The notes below the pieces were generated by a model that had not been told where the DNA came from, searched no databases, and saw only the letters and a list, made by a program, of their open reading frames with translations. A stretch of DNA of 20,891 nucleotides from Reclinomonas americana ATCC 50394 (taxonomy: Eukaryota; Jakobida; Jakobea; Jakobida), in the NCBI GenBank assembly GCA_048213135.1, contig AFZH01020180.1:1-20891 (forward strand), read 5' to 3'. This document shows, in pieces, positions 1-12,400 of this stretch (its first letter is position 1; each line of letters begins with the position of its first letter). The position numbers and the translations under genes were made by a program.

Positions 1-384
1 TACCTGATGAATGCGGCCGGGACTTGGCGGTTGGCGCCCGCCGACGACCTGACCTATTCCGTCGGGCTCGGCGGCGAGCACTATCTGGACGTCGAAGGTG
101 AGAGGCGACGGCCGACTCGGCCCCAGGTTCGGGCTTTGGGCAAGCGCCATGGCTTGGATAAGACTGCGGTCGACCAGGTCGTCGAAGAGGTCGCATCCGC
201 CCTTGCGGCTTGGCCTGACTTCGCCGACGACGCCGGCGTTAGTCGGGCGTCCAAAGCCGATATCGCCCTGGCCCACGACGCCGTCGCCGAGAGCTTCTTC
301 GCCGTGCAACACGTCTCCAGTCATGGGCGCACCTGGCGCGGCTCTGACCTAATGCGGACGGACGCTTCAAATAGCGCGCTGTAG
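1..384 (+). CDS. HipA-family serine/threonine kinase (type II toxin-antitoxin toxin component), C-terminal part only
   Basis: This is the last 127 codons of a reading frame that is open at the left edge and ends at TAG 382-384. The first ATG, at 7, is very probably internal, because the frame already matches the family before it. The start of the visible protein, ending in RLAPADDL, corresponds to the HipA motif usually seen as LxPxYDL. The second Asp (base 46-48) is in the place of the metal-binding aspartate that follows the catalytic loop. Downstream come a short Gly-rich turn (VGLGGEHYLDVEG) and a helical tail (roughly residues 38-93) with the RALGKRHGLDKTAVDQVVEE and AAWPDFADDAGVS patterns typical of HipA C-termini. 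HipA proteins are kinases, the best-studied one phosphorylating glutamyl-tRNA synthetase, and are neutralised by a HipB DNA-binding partner. The kinase N-terminal half and any hipB lie outside the window. The Tyr-to-Asp change just before the conserved Asp is slightly unusual. Family assignment is by recalled motif similarity. Confidence 0.75.
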   Translation, partial: YLMNAAGTWRLAPADDLTYSVGLGGEHYLDVEGERRRPTRPQVRALGKRHGLDKTAVDQVVEEVASALAAWPDFADDAGVSRASKADIALAHDAVAESFFAVQHVSSHGRTWRGSDLMRTDASNSAL

Positions 385-386
385 GG

Positions 387-408
387 CGACGGGCCCGTCG
401 TCTTTGAT
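387..408 (+). terminator. Possible intrinsic terminator after the HipA-family gene
   Basis: A perfect 14-base palindrome (387-400, CGACGGGCCCGTCG) begins three bases after the stop codon. It can fold as a 5-bp GC-rich stem with a GGCC loop, and is followed by the T-rich stretch TCTTTGATTT. That is a plausible but short Rho-independent terminator for the plus-strand gene. The T-tract is interrupted. On the minus strand there is no T-run after the palindrome. Confidence 0.4.
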
Positions 409-445
409 TTCTACGCTTCTAGACGGCGCCTGAAGGTTTGCAGCC

Positions 446-461
446 CAGTGTTTTTCCACTG
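446..461. other. Small inverted repeat in the convergent intergenic gap
   Basis: CAGTG (446-450) and CACTG (457-461) form a 5-bp inverted repeat with a 6-base loop, TTTTTC. It sits one base past the TAA (465-463) of the giant minus-strand gene. In the minus direction the loop is A-rich and no T-run follows the stem, so it is not a standard intrinsic terminator. It may simply protect the transcript end or be chance. Confidence 0.2.
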
Positions 462-462
462 C

Positions 463-3400
463 TTAGGTCATCTGGAAGTCCAGACGTGTGAACTCGATCA
501 GCGGCTGCTTAAGCGTTGGGATCAGGCCTGAGAAGATCTGGACGCCGAAGCTTAAGAAGGCCGCGTTGGTGGGGGCTGGAGCATGGGTGGTCAGCCAGTC
601 GTCGACGGCGGCGCTGGTGTTGGCCGGCATGGCTGGATCATAGGGTGCGGTGGGGCGGAAGAACATTGGAGTGGTGGAGACCAAATCGTTCGCTGAAAGC
701 CGACCGCCTTGCGCGGCGCTGGCCAGCACGAACCCGTAGTCGCCCGTCATCCGTTGCTCGGTCAGGGTGCTGGCCGGCGTGGGACCCAGGAGATCGGTGA
801 ACAGGGTCGAGAGCGCCGTAGGAAGGGCGCTAGGCGGACCGCCGCCAAAGAGCAGTGAGCGGTCAAGCCGTAGGCTCGGGGTGGCCAGGTTGGCGAAGGT
901 CAGTTGGGCTGTCTGGAAGACGAAGCGGCTATTGGTGGCCTTGCCCGGCGTCAGGTTCTGGTTACGGCTGACCGACACCGCCGCGCGGGCGTTCTGATAG
1001 GTCACCACATTGAGCGCCTCGTACCAGATCACATAGGTGCGTCGGCCGTCCTCAGGCACATCCTCCTTAAAGCCATAGGAGAGGGCGGTGGGGATAGGGC
1101 CGACGGGCGGCGTGGGCCGGTCGAGCGGGCGCAGCACGCCCTCGGCGTCGAGATAGCCCAACCATGGGGTCTGGCCCTCGGGGCCCCAGCTGTTCGTGCC
1201 TTGGGCGCGGATCAGCACAAGGGCGTCTAGCAGGGGGACGCCCTGCGGACCGGGCCGGGTTCGCGTCTGCAGATCGAAGCCGTAGTAGATGCTGGGCGTC
1301 AGGCCATCGCCAGCGTCAGCCTCCAGGTCGGGCGGACCCGCTTGGACGAAGCCCCAGTTGCTGGCGATCTTGTCGGCCAGATCGGCCAGGGCGGCCATCG
1401 CCGAGATCGCCGCCGGCGCGCTCGCCGTGGCCGGTTGGATCAGCAGCCCCAGGTCGGCTTTGATGGCCGCGGCGTTGGTCGCGTACTCCGCCAGGGCCTC
1501 GAACGGATCGGCCTCGACGGCGAAGTCGTCGATGTTCGTCGTAGGACGATAGTTGAGGCCGACGCCGATCTGAGCGGTGTCCTGGGCCGCGAGGGTCATT
1601 TCGAAGGCGGCCGAATAGGTCCAGGCCTGGGCCTTACTGATCTGCTCTGCGACCGGATCGGTGGCCGGGATCTCGACAGACCGGTAGCTGGGTCGCGCGC
1701 TCTGATAGGCGAGGCGCGGCGTGGCCGGATAGGCACGCAGGGGGATGGGGACATCCAGCTGGCCGATATGCGTGTCGAGCACCGCGCCGCCCAGGCCGGC
1801 GGGCGTTGAGGGCAACGGATTGACGAAGCTCAGCCAGCGCGAGCTCTCGTAACCAGCGACATAGTCGGCCGGCGCGATCTCGTACTCCAGTGCTCCGACC
1901 TCGTAGGTGAGGTTGAGGAACAGGCGACGATAGCGAGCCTTGTTCTTGACGTTCAGCAACAGGGTGAGGGCGCCGTCGGCGGCGTCGAGACTGATTTTCC
2001 CGGGCGTGAGGCTGTATTCAGGCGTCCAGCGGACGACGCGCAGCACGCTGCCTTGGGTCAGCACCGCCTGGTTGGCGAGCAGCGCCGCCAGAGCGCCGAC
2101 GGTCAGGTCTTGGCTCTGGGCTAGCCCAGACAGGCTTGAGGTCTCGGCGGTGATGACCACCGGGGTCGCGCCGACATAGACCGTGCCAGTCAGAAGCCCG
2201 GTAAGGTCCTGGTTGGCCAGGGCCAGGAACCGCAGGCTGACGTCGAGGGTGTCGGCCACGCTGGCCAGGCTGTCGCCGAAGCCGCTAGCGGCCGAGTAGC
2301 CGTCGATGGTCAGCTGCACGCCGTCGCGGAACAGCGGCTCCTGGTCCTTGAAGGCTGCGGCGAAGGCCTCGGGCGTCGCGGAAAGGGTCTCACGGCCGGT
2401 CTGGAGACTGTCGTGCTCGCCGATCGTCCAGGTCTTGCCATCGAGGTTCAGCACCACGCCGGGCTGCAGGATATTGGGCGTGGCCGACAGCAGGTCAAAG
2501 ACGCCGTCGACCGAGATCGCATAGTCGTCGGCCAGGCCCTGCAAGGTAGTGGCGGACGAGAGCGGCTTGAGCGCCGAGCTGGTCTTGCCGGCCAGACGGT
2601 GGCCGCCGCTGTCGAGCTCGCCCGCGCCGAACTGGGTCTGGACCTTGGTCGGGACCTGGATCACCGCGTCGGTCGCATAGCCGGTCGAGAGGTTGACGCT
2701 GAGCAGTCCGCTCATCGCCTTGCGGGCGGCGGCCAGGTCGTTGGCCGCGTCGCCGCTCTCGATCGGCGTCAGCTGATCGGCGATCTTGCCGGCCAGGCTG
2801 GCCTTGGCCGCCAGCAGGGTGTCGAAGTCTTCCGAACCGCCGCCGGACCCGGCGGTGGCGCCATAGCCGGCCGAGGCGTAAGGCGGCGACAGGGCCAGCT
2901 CCAGGGTGGCCAGAAAGTCGATCACCCAGTCGCCGACATCCACCGACTGGAAGCGCAACTGATCGGTGGTGGAGGTGAAGGGCGGCGCGCCGCCGGAGAT
3001 ATAGGTGCGCACGTCGGCCGGGCGCGAGACCAGGCTGTTGGCAAGGGGCGGCAAACCCAGGAAGCTGGCGCCGTCCTCCAGCTGGACCTTGCGGATGGCG
3101 TTGACGGTGGTCGGCGTCTGGGTCGGCGCATCGAACCGTAGCACATATTGCCGTTGATCGCCCGGGCCGCCGCGTCCCGAGACGCCAGCCGCCAGCGCGC
3201 CGCCGTAGAGATCGGCCAGGGCGGCGGCGAAGGTGGTCAGGGTGGCCGGAACGCCGTCTGACAGCGGTGCGATCGGTGTGGTCGCCACGCGGACGGAGAG
3301 GACGTCGACGAAGGCGGTGTCGATCTCGTCCTCTGGCCGGCTGAGGGTCAGGCTGGTCTCCAGGCGCGAGATCACGTCGCTGACCGCCGGCGTGGACGGT

Positions 3401-6400
3401 AGCGGCGCGCTCAGGATGGCGGGCGGCGGCGGGAGCAGGACCTTGGTGGTCGGCGAGACGATGGGCTGGTCGAGCAGGGCCGTGAGCATGGCGTCATAGG
3501 CCAGCGGCGCCGCCAGCACCGCGTTCACCGCGCCAAGAAGGTTGGCGAGCGTCTGGTCGGGACCGACGGTGAAATCCTGTCCGGCCAGGGTGAAGGCCGC
3601 GCCGGTCTTCAGGAACCCAAGGAGGGCTGCGTTGGACTTGGCCAACCGCACGCCGTCCTGGGCGGTCAGGAAAGCGCTGGCCAGGGCGTTGAGGGACAGG
3701 GCCGGGCCGGCGCCGGCGGCGCTGGCGCTCGGCGCGGGGCAGATCAAGGCCGCGCCGGGCGCCATCAGTCCGACCTGATCGGCGATGACCGCGATCAGCG
3801 CCGCTAGGCTAGGCTGGGCGCCAGCCGGGAACTTGCCAATCAGGGTGGCGATCGAGTCCTCGTCGTCGGTGACGACCGAGGCCGAGCCCACCGTCACCGT
3901 CTGACCTGGAACAAAGACGCCCGGTAGGGTCTCATCCTGTTCACCCAGGACGAGGGCCGAAACGCCGAACAGGGCGGCGATCTGGCCGAAGGTCTTGCCG
4001 GCCTGAACACCGTAGGGTGTCGCGGCGAGGGTGGTGGGGTCCAGCTGGGCCGGGACCAGCCATACGGTCTTATCCTTCAGCGCCGTCTGGGCGTTGGCCA
4101 CGGCGAAGTCGGCAAGGCTAACCCCGCTGGTTTGGGCCAGGTAGCGCCGCAGGCTGTCGACCGGGGGCGGGGCGAGCGTCTGGCCGATGCGCAGGCGGTT
4201 ATCCTGGGCCAGGAGTCCTGGCAGGTCGCCATTGAGGGTGATGAATTGGTCAAGGTCGGTGAAGAGGCTGGCCACGACCGCCGCGACCGTGGTCGTGGCG
4301 GCCGCCAGCCGGCGATCATAGGTCAGGCTGGTATGGTCTTGGCTCAGCGCCAACAGGCCGGGAAGGTTCTGGTTGGCGACGCCGATCTCCTCGACATTGG
4401 TGGTGATCCCAAGCTTTGCGAAATCGCCCACCAGACTGGTGAAGCTGGCGTTCTGGCCCGAGGTCAAGATGACGCCGCGCACGGAGAGGGTCAGGCCTTC
4501 GCCGATCAGGCCGGCGACGTCCTTGTTGGCGCGGGCCAGGTCCCCGGCCGTGCATTGTAGAGCCGAAGCGTAGCCGGCCAGGGTCTGGTCCGGGGTCAAA
4601 GGCGCCTCGCCGGCGGCGATGACCAGATCAACGCCCGCAGGGATGCGCGCGACCTGGGCGTTGGCCCATTGGCTGAGCAGGCGGTCGGCGGTCAGCCCGA
4701 CGCGGGCGGCGAAAGCGTTGAGCGTCTCGTTGTGCTTGACCTGGGCGAAGAGCGGCGTGGTCACCTCGCCGCTGAACAGGGCGTCGACCGGACGATCGAG
4801 ATTGTCGCGCAGCAGGTCCTCGGCCGTGGCGCTGGTCGCCCCGGCCATGCCGGCCAGGGTCTGGGGCGCGGCCACGACGTGGGTCTTGATCGACAGGCCC
4901 GCCAGCTGGCTGGTGTAGACATAGGCCGCCGAGAGATAGCCGATCAGCGGCGCGAGCGGCGGCTCCAGCGGCGTTGTCGACAGCGTGGTGTCGACCTGTA
5001 ACCTTATCTGCGGTCGACGGATCTGGTAGAAGGCCTGGCGGAACTTCTGGGCGTGGGCGCTGGCCGAGGACAGCGCCTTGGCCGAGGAAACCTGGGGGGC
5101 GGGCAGGTAGGTGTTGGCCTGCAGTGTCCCGTCGATCTCCAGGCGCCCGTTCGGGGCCGTTCCGACCGGGCGATAGGACCAGCTGGAGCCGGGCCAATCG
5201 CCGATACCGGCCAGGCGGTCGGTGTAGAGGTTGTCGATCGGCTGTCCGATGATCGGGTCGGTGACGATCGCCTGATTGCCGAACACGTCATGCGCCGCGA
5301 AGCTCAAGGTCACGGCGCTGTTGGGTGAGACCCCGGCATAGGGGTCGCCGGCCTGGGAAGGCAGCCAGGGATTGCTTTGCGCGACCAGCCCAGAGGCCGT
5401 AGCACGGGGATAGACGGTCAGGGACTGGCGGTAGACGACCGTTGCGCCGACGCCGTCGTCGTCGCCATCCTCGGGCGAGGGGCCCTGTGGCACGGCCGCG
5501 TTGCTGGCCGCATAGCCGCCCTCCGCGCCGATCTGGTAGCCGATCAGGCCATAGAGCATGCCGGCCATCTGGTCCGGCGTCGGATCACCTTCGACCGGGG
5601 CTGGATCGGTCCGGCGGATCTCAAAGCCCACCGTACCGGTCGGGTTGACCGCCACCCGGGTCGTCGGAGCGTCGGCCCCGGTCTGTTCGGCGAAGAGCTG
5701 GACGGCCGAGGCGTCGATATTGCCGCCGACGACGGCGATGTTGTTGAGCGCCAGCAGCGGCCCGCCGGCCACTCCGGTCTGGCTGGAGAGCAGGCAGACC
5801 ACCTGAAGGCTGCCCTTGCCGGCCTCGTCGAACACGAAGTCGGGCAGGCCCGCGCCCCCGGCGTCGTAGCGCAGATAGAAACCGCCTTCGACGACCACCG
5901 AGGCCTGCCAGAGCAGGCAGAGGAAATCGAGGGCGTCGCCCACCGGGGCGCTGTAGGTCGCCGCCGACGGCGGCTGCACCCGCGGCGCGGCGTCTTCGGG
6001 GCCCGCGAGATCGGGCGGGCGCGTCACCGTCGAAAGATTGGTCTTCAGCAGCACCGTCTTGGTCAGGTCGAGCGCGTCGGAGGCGTAGCCTTGCGGCGCC
6101 TCGCCCGCGCCGCTTGGCGTGTAGAGCAGATAGAGCGCGCCGCTGTCGCCGCCGGCCAGGTGCGTCCACAGATCGTAGAGCCGCTGGGCGTCCTCGCCGC
6201 TGGCGCCCCTGACCAGATAGAGGCCGTCGAGCCAGGCGCCGCCCAGTACCGAGCCGTCCTGAGGCGTGGCCGTGTCGCCCGGGTCGTTGGGGTCGGCCAC
6301 GCGGCTGAGCGCGATGGGGATCTGCACGGCCCAGGCATAGGAGCCGACGGGGGTCTCGGCGGTGTCGGGGGGCGCCGAAAGCGGGAGGGTGGCCAAGCCG

Positions 6401-9400
6401 AAGGGCAGGTCGCCGCCGTCGCTGACCAGCCGCTGCAGATTGGCCGGCAAGGGCCACAGGCTGGGCTCGCCCGGCGCGGCGCTGGGGCTGGCTCCCGGAA
6501 GGGTCGGGCGGCTGGCCGCCTGCCAGTGCTGGGTGACCTGGAAGTTGTGGCGGACCGGGGTCTCGTCGAAATTGACCGCCGCTGTCGGGGTCTGGGCGTT
6601 CAGGGTGACGGTGGTCGACGGCAGATAGCGGGCGAAGCTGGCCGTATCGATCGTGAGATCGATCTGCGAGACCGCGTCCGTAGCCAGGATCAAGCCGGGC
6701 CGGATCGCGCCGCCGGTCCGAAGGCGCGGATTGAGGGCCTGGAGACCGGGTGCGGCGGGGTCGGTGGTCTCATCGACCACCAAGGTGTCGACATAGCTTA
6801 GCCAGTCGACATCGGCGTGGGTCAGGCTGACCGTGACCGGGATACTGGTGTCGGGCCAGGCGAACTGCTGACCGACCTGGTCGGCCATGCCGTAGAGGTC
6901 GCCGGTGAAATCGCCGTCGAGCACCTGCTGGGGCGTCAGGCTGGTGAAGCTGGCGTCGCTGGGCGCGGGCGTGCGCAGGCCGTGGGCCAGGAAGTTGGAC
7001 ACCTGGTTGGCGACGTCATTGAGCGCGGCGGTGGTCTTCAGGTGGGTGACGAACTGATCGACGGTCTGGGACGGCACGTCGCGGATCGTCAGGATCGTTC
7101 CGGCTTCGAAGAGGTCGTCCTGGTCCTCGACGACATCGACAAGGTCGGCCAGGGAAAGATCATAGGCGCTGGCCAGCAGGGCCAGGGTCTGGTTGGCCGG
7201 CGGCTTGGCGGTGAAGGTCGGCAACCGGACGATGGCCAGCGGGGTCAGCACCGCAGCGGCGGTGTTGGCGGCGATCAGCGCCGAGCTCGCCAGCCCCGGG
7301 AAGGCCTGGGTCAGGCTGTCGAAAGTGTCGGTCGAGGCGATGACATGGGTCATGGCCGGGATCGTCGTGGGCGCGGTCACCGGTGGATTGACGCTGTTGT
7401 CCATCGCCTGGAAACGGGCAAGAGCCGCAGCGATCAAGGCCAGGGTGTCGCCCGGGTGGACGGCGTAGGTCGCGGTGGTCTCCGTGGTGTCGAGATAGGC
7501 GCGCGGGATGACCAGGGCCGGCGACTGCGGCGTGATGCTGGTCCAGTCGACATGGGGGTTGAGGGTGGAGATCGCTTGCTCGTACCAGTCCAGGTTCGGC
7601 GCGCCGGCCAGACCTTCGTTGCGGGTCTGGAAGAAGGCGGTGAGGAAGTTCTGCGTGTCGCCGGCACAGGGTTTGTAGGTGAAGCTGGGGATCGCGAGGC
7701 TGGCGCCCTGCCGCAGCAGGCCTTCGCGCCCGGCGTTCTCCGCGCCGATCGCCGCGCCGGTCAGCGGGGCGGCCGGATCGATATAGGGAAGGGCCTGGGC
7801 GATGCCGTCCAGGGTCTGGTTGGCGCGCACCTGATAGGCCAGGGCTTCGAAGTCCAGCGACAGGTTGGCCGAGAGCTTGGCGTCGGGATTGTCCTCGGCG
7901 ATCGACAGCGGCGTCACGCCGACGGCCACCGTCACTGGCTCGTCGTCTCGAGGCTGGACGAGTTTGGCCGGGTGATGGCCGGCGGCCAGCGCTAGATCAA
8001 GAGGCGTCTGCCCCCTGGCCAAGCCCAGCGGCGCGCGCAGCGGGTCGAACTGGCCGGCCAGCGTCGTGAGGCTGGGGCCGCCAGCCTCCGTATAGTCGAT
8101 CCCATAGGCCTGCAGCCAGGCGATGGCCGATTGCAGGGCCGCCTGGGTCAGCAGCACGAAATACTCGCTGAACACCAGCTCGGCGAGGCTGGCTGTGGTG
8201 ACCGGATCGGGGGCGGACCGGGACGACAGGCTCTCGTCGTCCAGGCCGGGAGGCTTGCCGGCCTGACTGGTGGCGTTGGTAAGCAGCTGCTGGAAATAGG
8301 CCGACAGGTTGGCCGCATAGGCCGGGCTGACCGGATTGTAGGTCGAGAAGTCGCGCGGGGTGACCACGCCGCCTTGGGTCACCGTGGCGCTGATCGCCGG
8401 GATGAAGGGCACAAACACGCCGCTGGTGTTGCCGGCGGGCGTGTCGCCCGTCGGATAGGCGGCGACCTCGAAGTGCAGGCTGTCGCTGAGGAACTGGCTC
8501 AGGTGCGCATAGCCGAAGGTGGCCTGCTGGAAGGCCGGATCGGTCAACTCCTTGAGGAGGTCCTCCAGGGCCAGGAGGCTCAAGGCCTCGTGGCCCGCCT
8601 TGCCGCCTCCGGCTTGCGCCGCCCAGCGGAAGAAGGCCTCCACCATGGTCGCCAGGGCCGGGTCGCCGTCTTCGTCGAGATAGTGGACGTGGTCGAGGGT
8701 GAACCGGCGCGCAGCGGTGTGACCGTGCACGTCGGGATCGCCTGCGCCCTCGGCCACGAGGCCCAGGACGATCTGCATCTGGTTGCCGACAGGATCGTCC
8801 TCAGGCGCGTCCCTGGGGACCGCCCGAGCCAGGGCCTGGCTCTCCGGGTGCAGGCTCGCCGGGTCGGCGATGGTGAACATCGGCGCGAACTGGAGGCGGG
8901 CGGGTTTGGCCTGCCCCTCACCGAACACCGGCAGGGCCGGCCAGGCGTCGATTTCCAGATCAAGGCCCGCCAGGTTGGGTCGTGAACGACGCAGATCGGC
9001 CGTGCGCGCCCAGTGCAGGCTGCGATAGGCGGGGTTCTCGGTCAGGCCGGGCAGGCGATGGCGCGCATGGCGCAGACGTGTCCAGCGGGTGCTCGGGCGC
9101 TGGCTTCGCTGTTGGCGCAGGCGCGGCCTCGCGCCGTCGGGACCAGCCAGGGCGTCGGCGAGGCTCTGACGCGGGATCAGGCGCAGGCTGCTGGTTCCCT
9201 CGATCCAGGCCGGGGTCGAGGCCGAACCGATGGTGAAGCTCTCCTCGATCGTCAGGTTGAAGCTGAAATGGATGGTGATGAACAGCACCTTGACCTTGGC
9301 CTTGGCGGTCACCTCCAGCTTCAGGTCGATCTGGGTGGGCTGATGGGCCTCGAGCACGAAGCTGGCCGTGGCCCGCGCCACGATGGCCACCTCGGCCTTG

Positions 9401-12400
9401 ATGATCACGAAGTCGACGCTGCCATAGAGCTGGCCGACGATGCCGGCAGCGCCCTGGATCCAGTAATAGGTGTCGGTCCCGGTGGCGCGGTCATAGGGGG
9501 TGAAGGGCGCATAGACGCCCTCGAAGACGCCGAACACCTCGACCTTCAGGCCCGCCTTCAGCGGACCGGCCTGGAAATCCTTGCCCAGGCCCACGGCCAG
9601 GCCCAGGCCCGCCTCGATCACGGGGCTGAACTCGCCGTTGGTCGCCAGCGGCACGCGCTCGGAGGTCGCGCCCGTCAGATAGGCGAAATAGAAGCCGCCC
9701 TCGCCGACAAACGGGAAGACCTCGACGGCGAAGGACAACGAGAAATCCTGATTGTGCGGGAAGCCCAGGTCGATCCGGAAATTGCCGTTGGTGTAGATAT
9801 CGAGATGGATCATCCCGAGGGTGACGCTGACGGCTCCAAACTCCAGGTGCCGGAACATGTCGGGCACGCGCAGATCGACCGACAGCTCGCCGATGTCATC
9901 GGTGATCTTGCGGTAGAGCAACTCGAACCGCAGCCCCGCCAGCGGCCCCGCGCGCGGACCCGCCAGGGCGATCAGGCCGCCATAGATGATCGGATCGAAG
10001 AACACCGCCTGCAGGGTGACGGTGTCGAGGATCGTGGCGTCCAGGCCAAACATCCAGTTGGCGTTGCCGTCATAGCGCAGGCCCACGGCATTGGGATCGC
10101 TGAGCGGATTGCCGCCGCCCGACACCGGCCGCACGCTGGCCTTCAAGGCCTCGATGATGTCCTCGACCGTCTTCAGCTGGGCGACCGGAGTGGGCAGCAC
10201 CACGTGTTGGCCCATGCCGACATAGCGCAGGTCGATCAGGCTGGGACCCTTGCCCGGTACGTCGGGAGCGGGGTCGTTGAGCACGTCCCAGGACAGCGGC
10301 TCGCCGTCATCGTCGCCGAACGGCTGGCCCAGGAACTCGCCGGTCAGCTCGATATAGACCCGGCCCTCGCCGTTGACGTTCTTGTAGAGGAGCTTGATGG
10401 CCGTGAACTGGGCGAAGGTCAGGTCCAGGTTCAGCGCGTAGCTGATCTCGATGTCGTTGGTGGTCAGATTGACCTCCAGCGACAGGTTCTTGAAGTTGAT
10501 CTGGTAGAGCACGTCCCAAGGCGAGGAGAGGCGGCGGCTCTCGCCCGGCAGGGCCAGGTTGATCAGATATTCCAGGATCTCGCCGAACGACAGGTCGCCC
10601 AGGCGGATCGTCAGGATCGTCTCCTGGACCTGGGTCTTTATGTTGGGGCGCTGGGTCAGCGTCGCCTGGATGCTGCGGTTGTTGTACCAGATACCGAAGG
10701 TCAGGGCCGAGTTGGCGGGCGAGAAGCGATAGCCAGCCGAGATCAGCAGATCGTACAGGCTGAACGTTCCCTCGACCGCGCCGGAGATCGTCCATGGCGT
10801 GTCGTCGTCGACGAGCGAGAGCGGGACGAGCGGAACGCGGCCCGCGCGCGTGGTCTCGGCGATGGGGCCTAGGCGGGGGACCAGGAGGGCTCCGGTCTGG
10901 CGATCGCCGCGCAGCGACAAGCCGGCGCTCATCTGGAAGGGCAGGCTGGTGTCGAACACCGAGAACGTCCAGGCCGCCGACATGCCGCCGTCGAAGGTGT
11001 AGGCGATCGGGGTGTTGTCGGCGTCGGTCGACAGGGTGGCGTTCAGCCGGTCGATGACCAGGCTGGGCACGCCATAGGCTCCGCCGGGGATGTCGCCCTT
11101 GGGATACATGAAGCCCAGTAGGAGGTCGGTGACGCTCAGCGAACTGCCGCCGACCAGGCCGCCGGCGAAGCCCCAGCCGGCCCCGTCGCCGGGCGAGGCG
11201 GCGGTGAAGAAGAACCGACCCTCATTGACGCTGGCATAGGCCGTCAGCGTCCCTTGCAGCAGCTGGCCGTCATATTCGATGTCGAAGCTGACGCCGTCGA
11301 AGCTCAGGGTGATCAGGGCGCCGCCATTGGCCTGCCCGAACGACACGCTCCAGTCGGTGAGGATGTCCGTGCCGAAGCCGAAGGTGCGGTCGAGGACGCC
11401 GACCGACATCTCCAACCGCGAGATCTCCATGGCGATCGGCGGGCGGTAGGTTTTGCCTGTCAGTTTCTGCATCACCGCCGCCATCAGCGCCTCGACCGAC
11501 ACGGTGACGCCCGGCTGCAACTGGCTGGCCAGCACCCATTGGGGCACGCCCAGGGCCGCGACCATCGGGACTTCCTCGACGATGGTGAAGTGGGTGTAGA
11601 ACGAGGCGGATGGGTAGGGCTGACCCTCCTCGAAGGCTACGGTCATCGCCACGCCGATGTCCTGCACGGTGAGGATGTCGTTGGGCAGGATCGCCCAGTC
11701 GCCGACCTCCATCGCCACGTCGAAGACGATCGCATCGACGTGCGGCAAGGCGCCCGTCTCGGCGAAATACAGCGACAGGGACAGGCCGCGCAGCATCAGA
11801 CGCGTGGCGGGTGGGAACTGGACCGGGATGAGGACCCCGAGGTCGACGCCGCCGGCCAGGGCGTCGAGTTCGGCCCAGGACGACATCGGCCGCGCGGCCT
11901 GGGACACAGCCAGGGTCTGGAACGGCCCCGCGGGCAGCACCGAGAGCGACAGGATCAACGGCGGACCCGGCGGGAAGGCCAGGGTGGCGATGACCTGGGC
12001 GCTGGAGAAGGCCGCCTTCAGCGTCGTCTTTAGGGGCTGGTCGGGATCGGAATAGGGCAGGATCTCGTAGACGCTCGAGAGCTTGACGCCGAACTCAAGG
12101 TCGACGCCAGCCAGGGTGACCTGGGCCGCGCCCGCCGGCTTGAGGTCGATCACCGGCATGGGGCCATCGCTCAGCGTGATCGGACCGGCCACGGTGCGGC
12201 TGGCGGGCGTTGGCAGCAAGGGCTGGACGATGGCGAAGGGTCCACTGGCCGCCAGGACGCCCTGGAAGTTGATGAACGGCGCCACGGTGTCCGGATAGTC
12301 GCTGACCGTGGTCGACTGGCTGGTCAGCAGGAAGAGGCCCTGTTCGAAGCTGACGTCGGCCAGCTCGGTGTCTTCAAGTCCCTCCAGGCTCGCGCCGAGC

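Noticed and set aside
7-9. ATG as the true start of the left-edge gene
   Set aside because: The two preceding codons are in frame and match the HipA strand before the conserved LxPxxDL motif; a HipA protein of 125 residues would lack the kinase core.
5377-6801. A 474-codon plus-strand open frame opposite the giant gene
   Set aside because: Same Gly/Arg/Val-rich composition and no domain signature; the opposite strand encodes coherent beta-domain sequence across the whole span.
7900-8060. Ankyrin-like phrase GQTPLDLALAAGHHPA in the giant protein
   Set aside because: Only one such phrase occurs, with no tandem 33-residue repeats around it. It is probably coincidental or part of a LysM-like unit's surroundings.
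9013-10872. A 619-codon open frame on the plus strand opposite the giant gene
   Set aside because: Its translation is dominated by Gly, Arg, Asp, Ala, Gln and Leu without recognisable domains, and it mirrors the codon-position bias of the minus-strand gene. It is a GC-driven antisense shadow.
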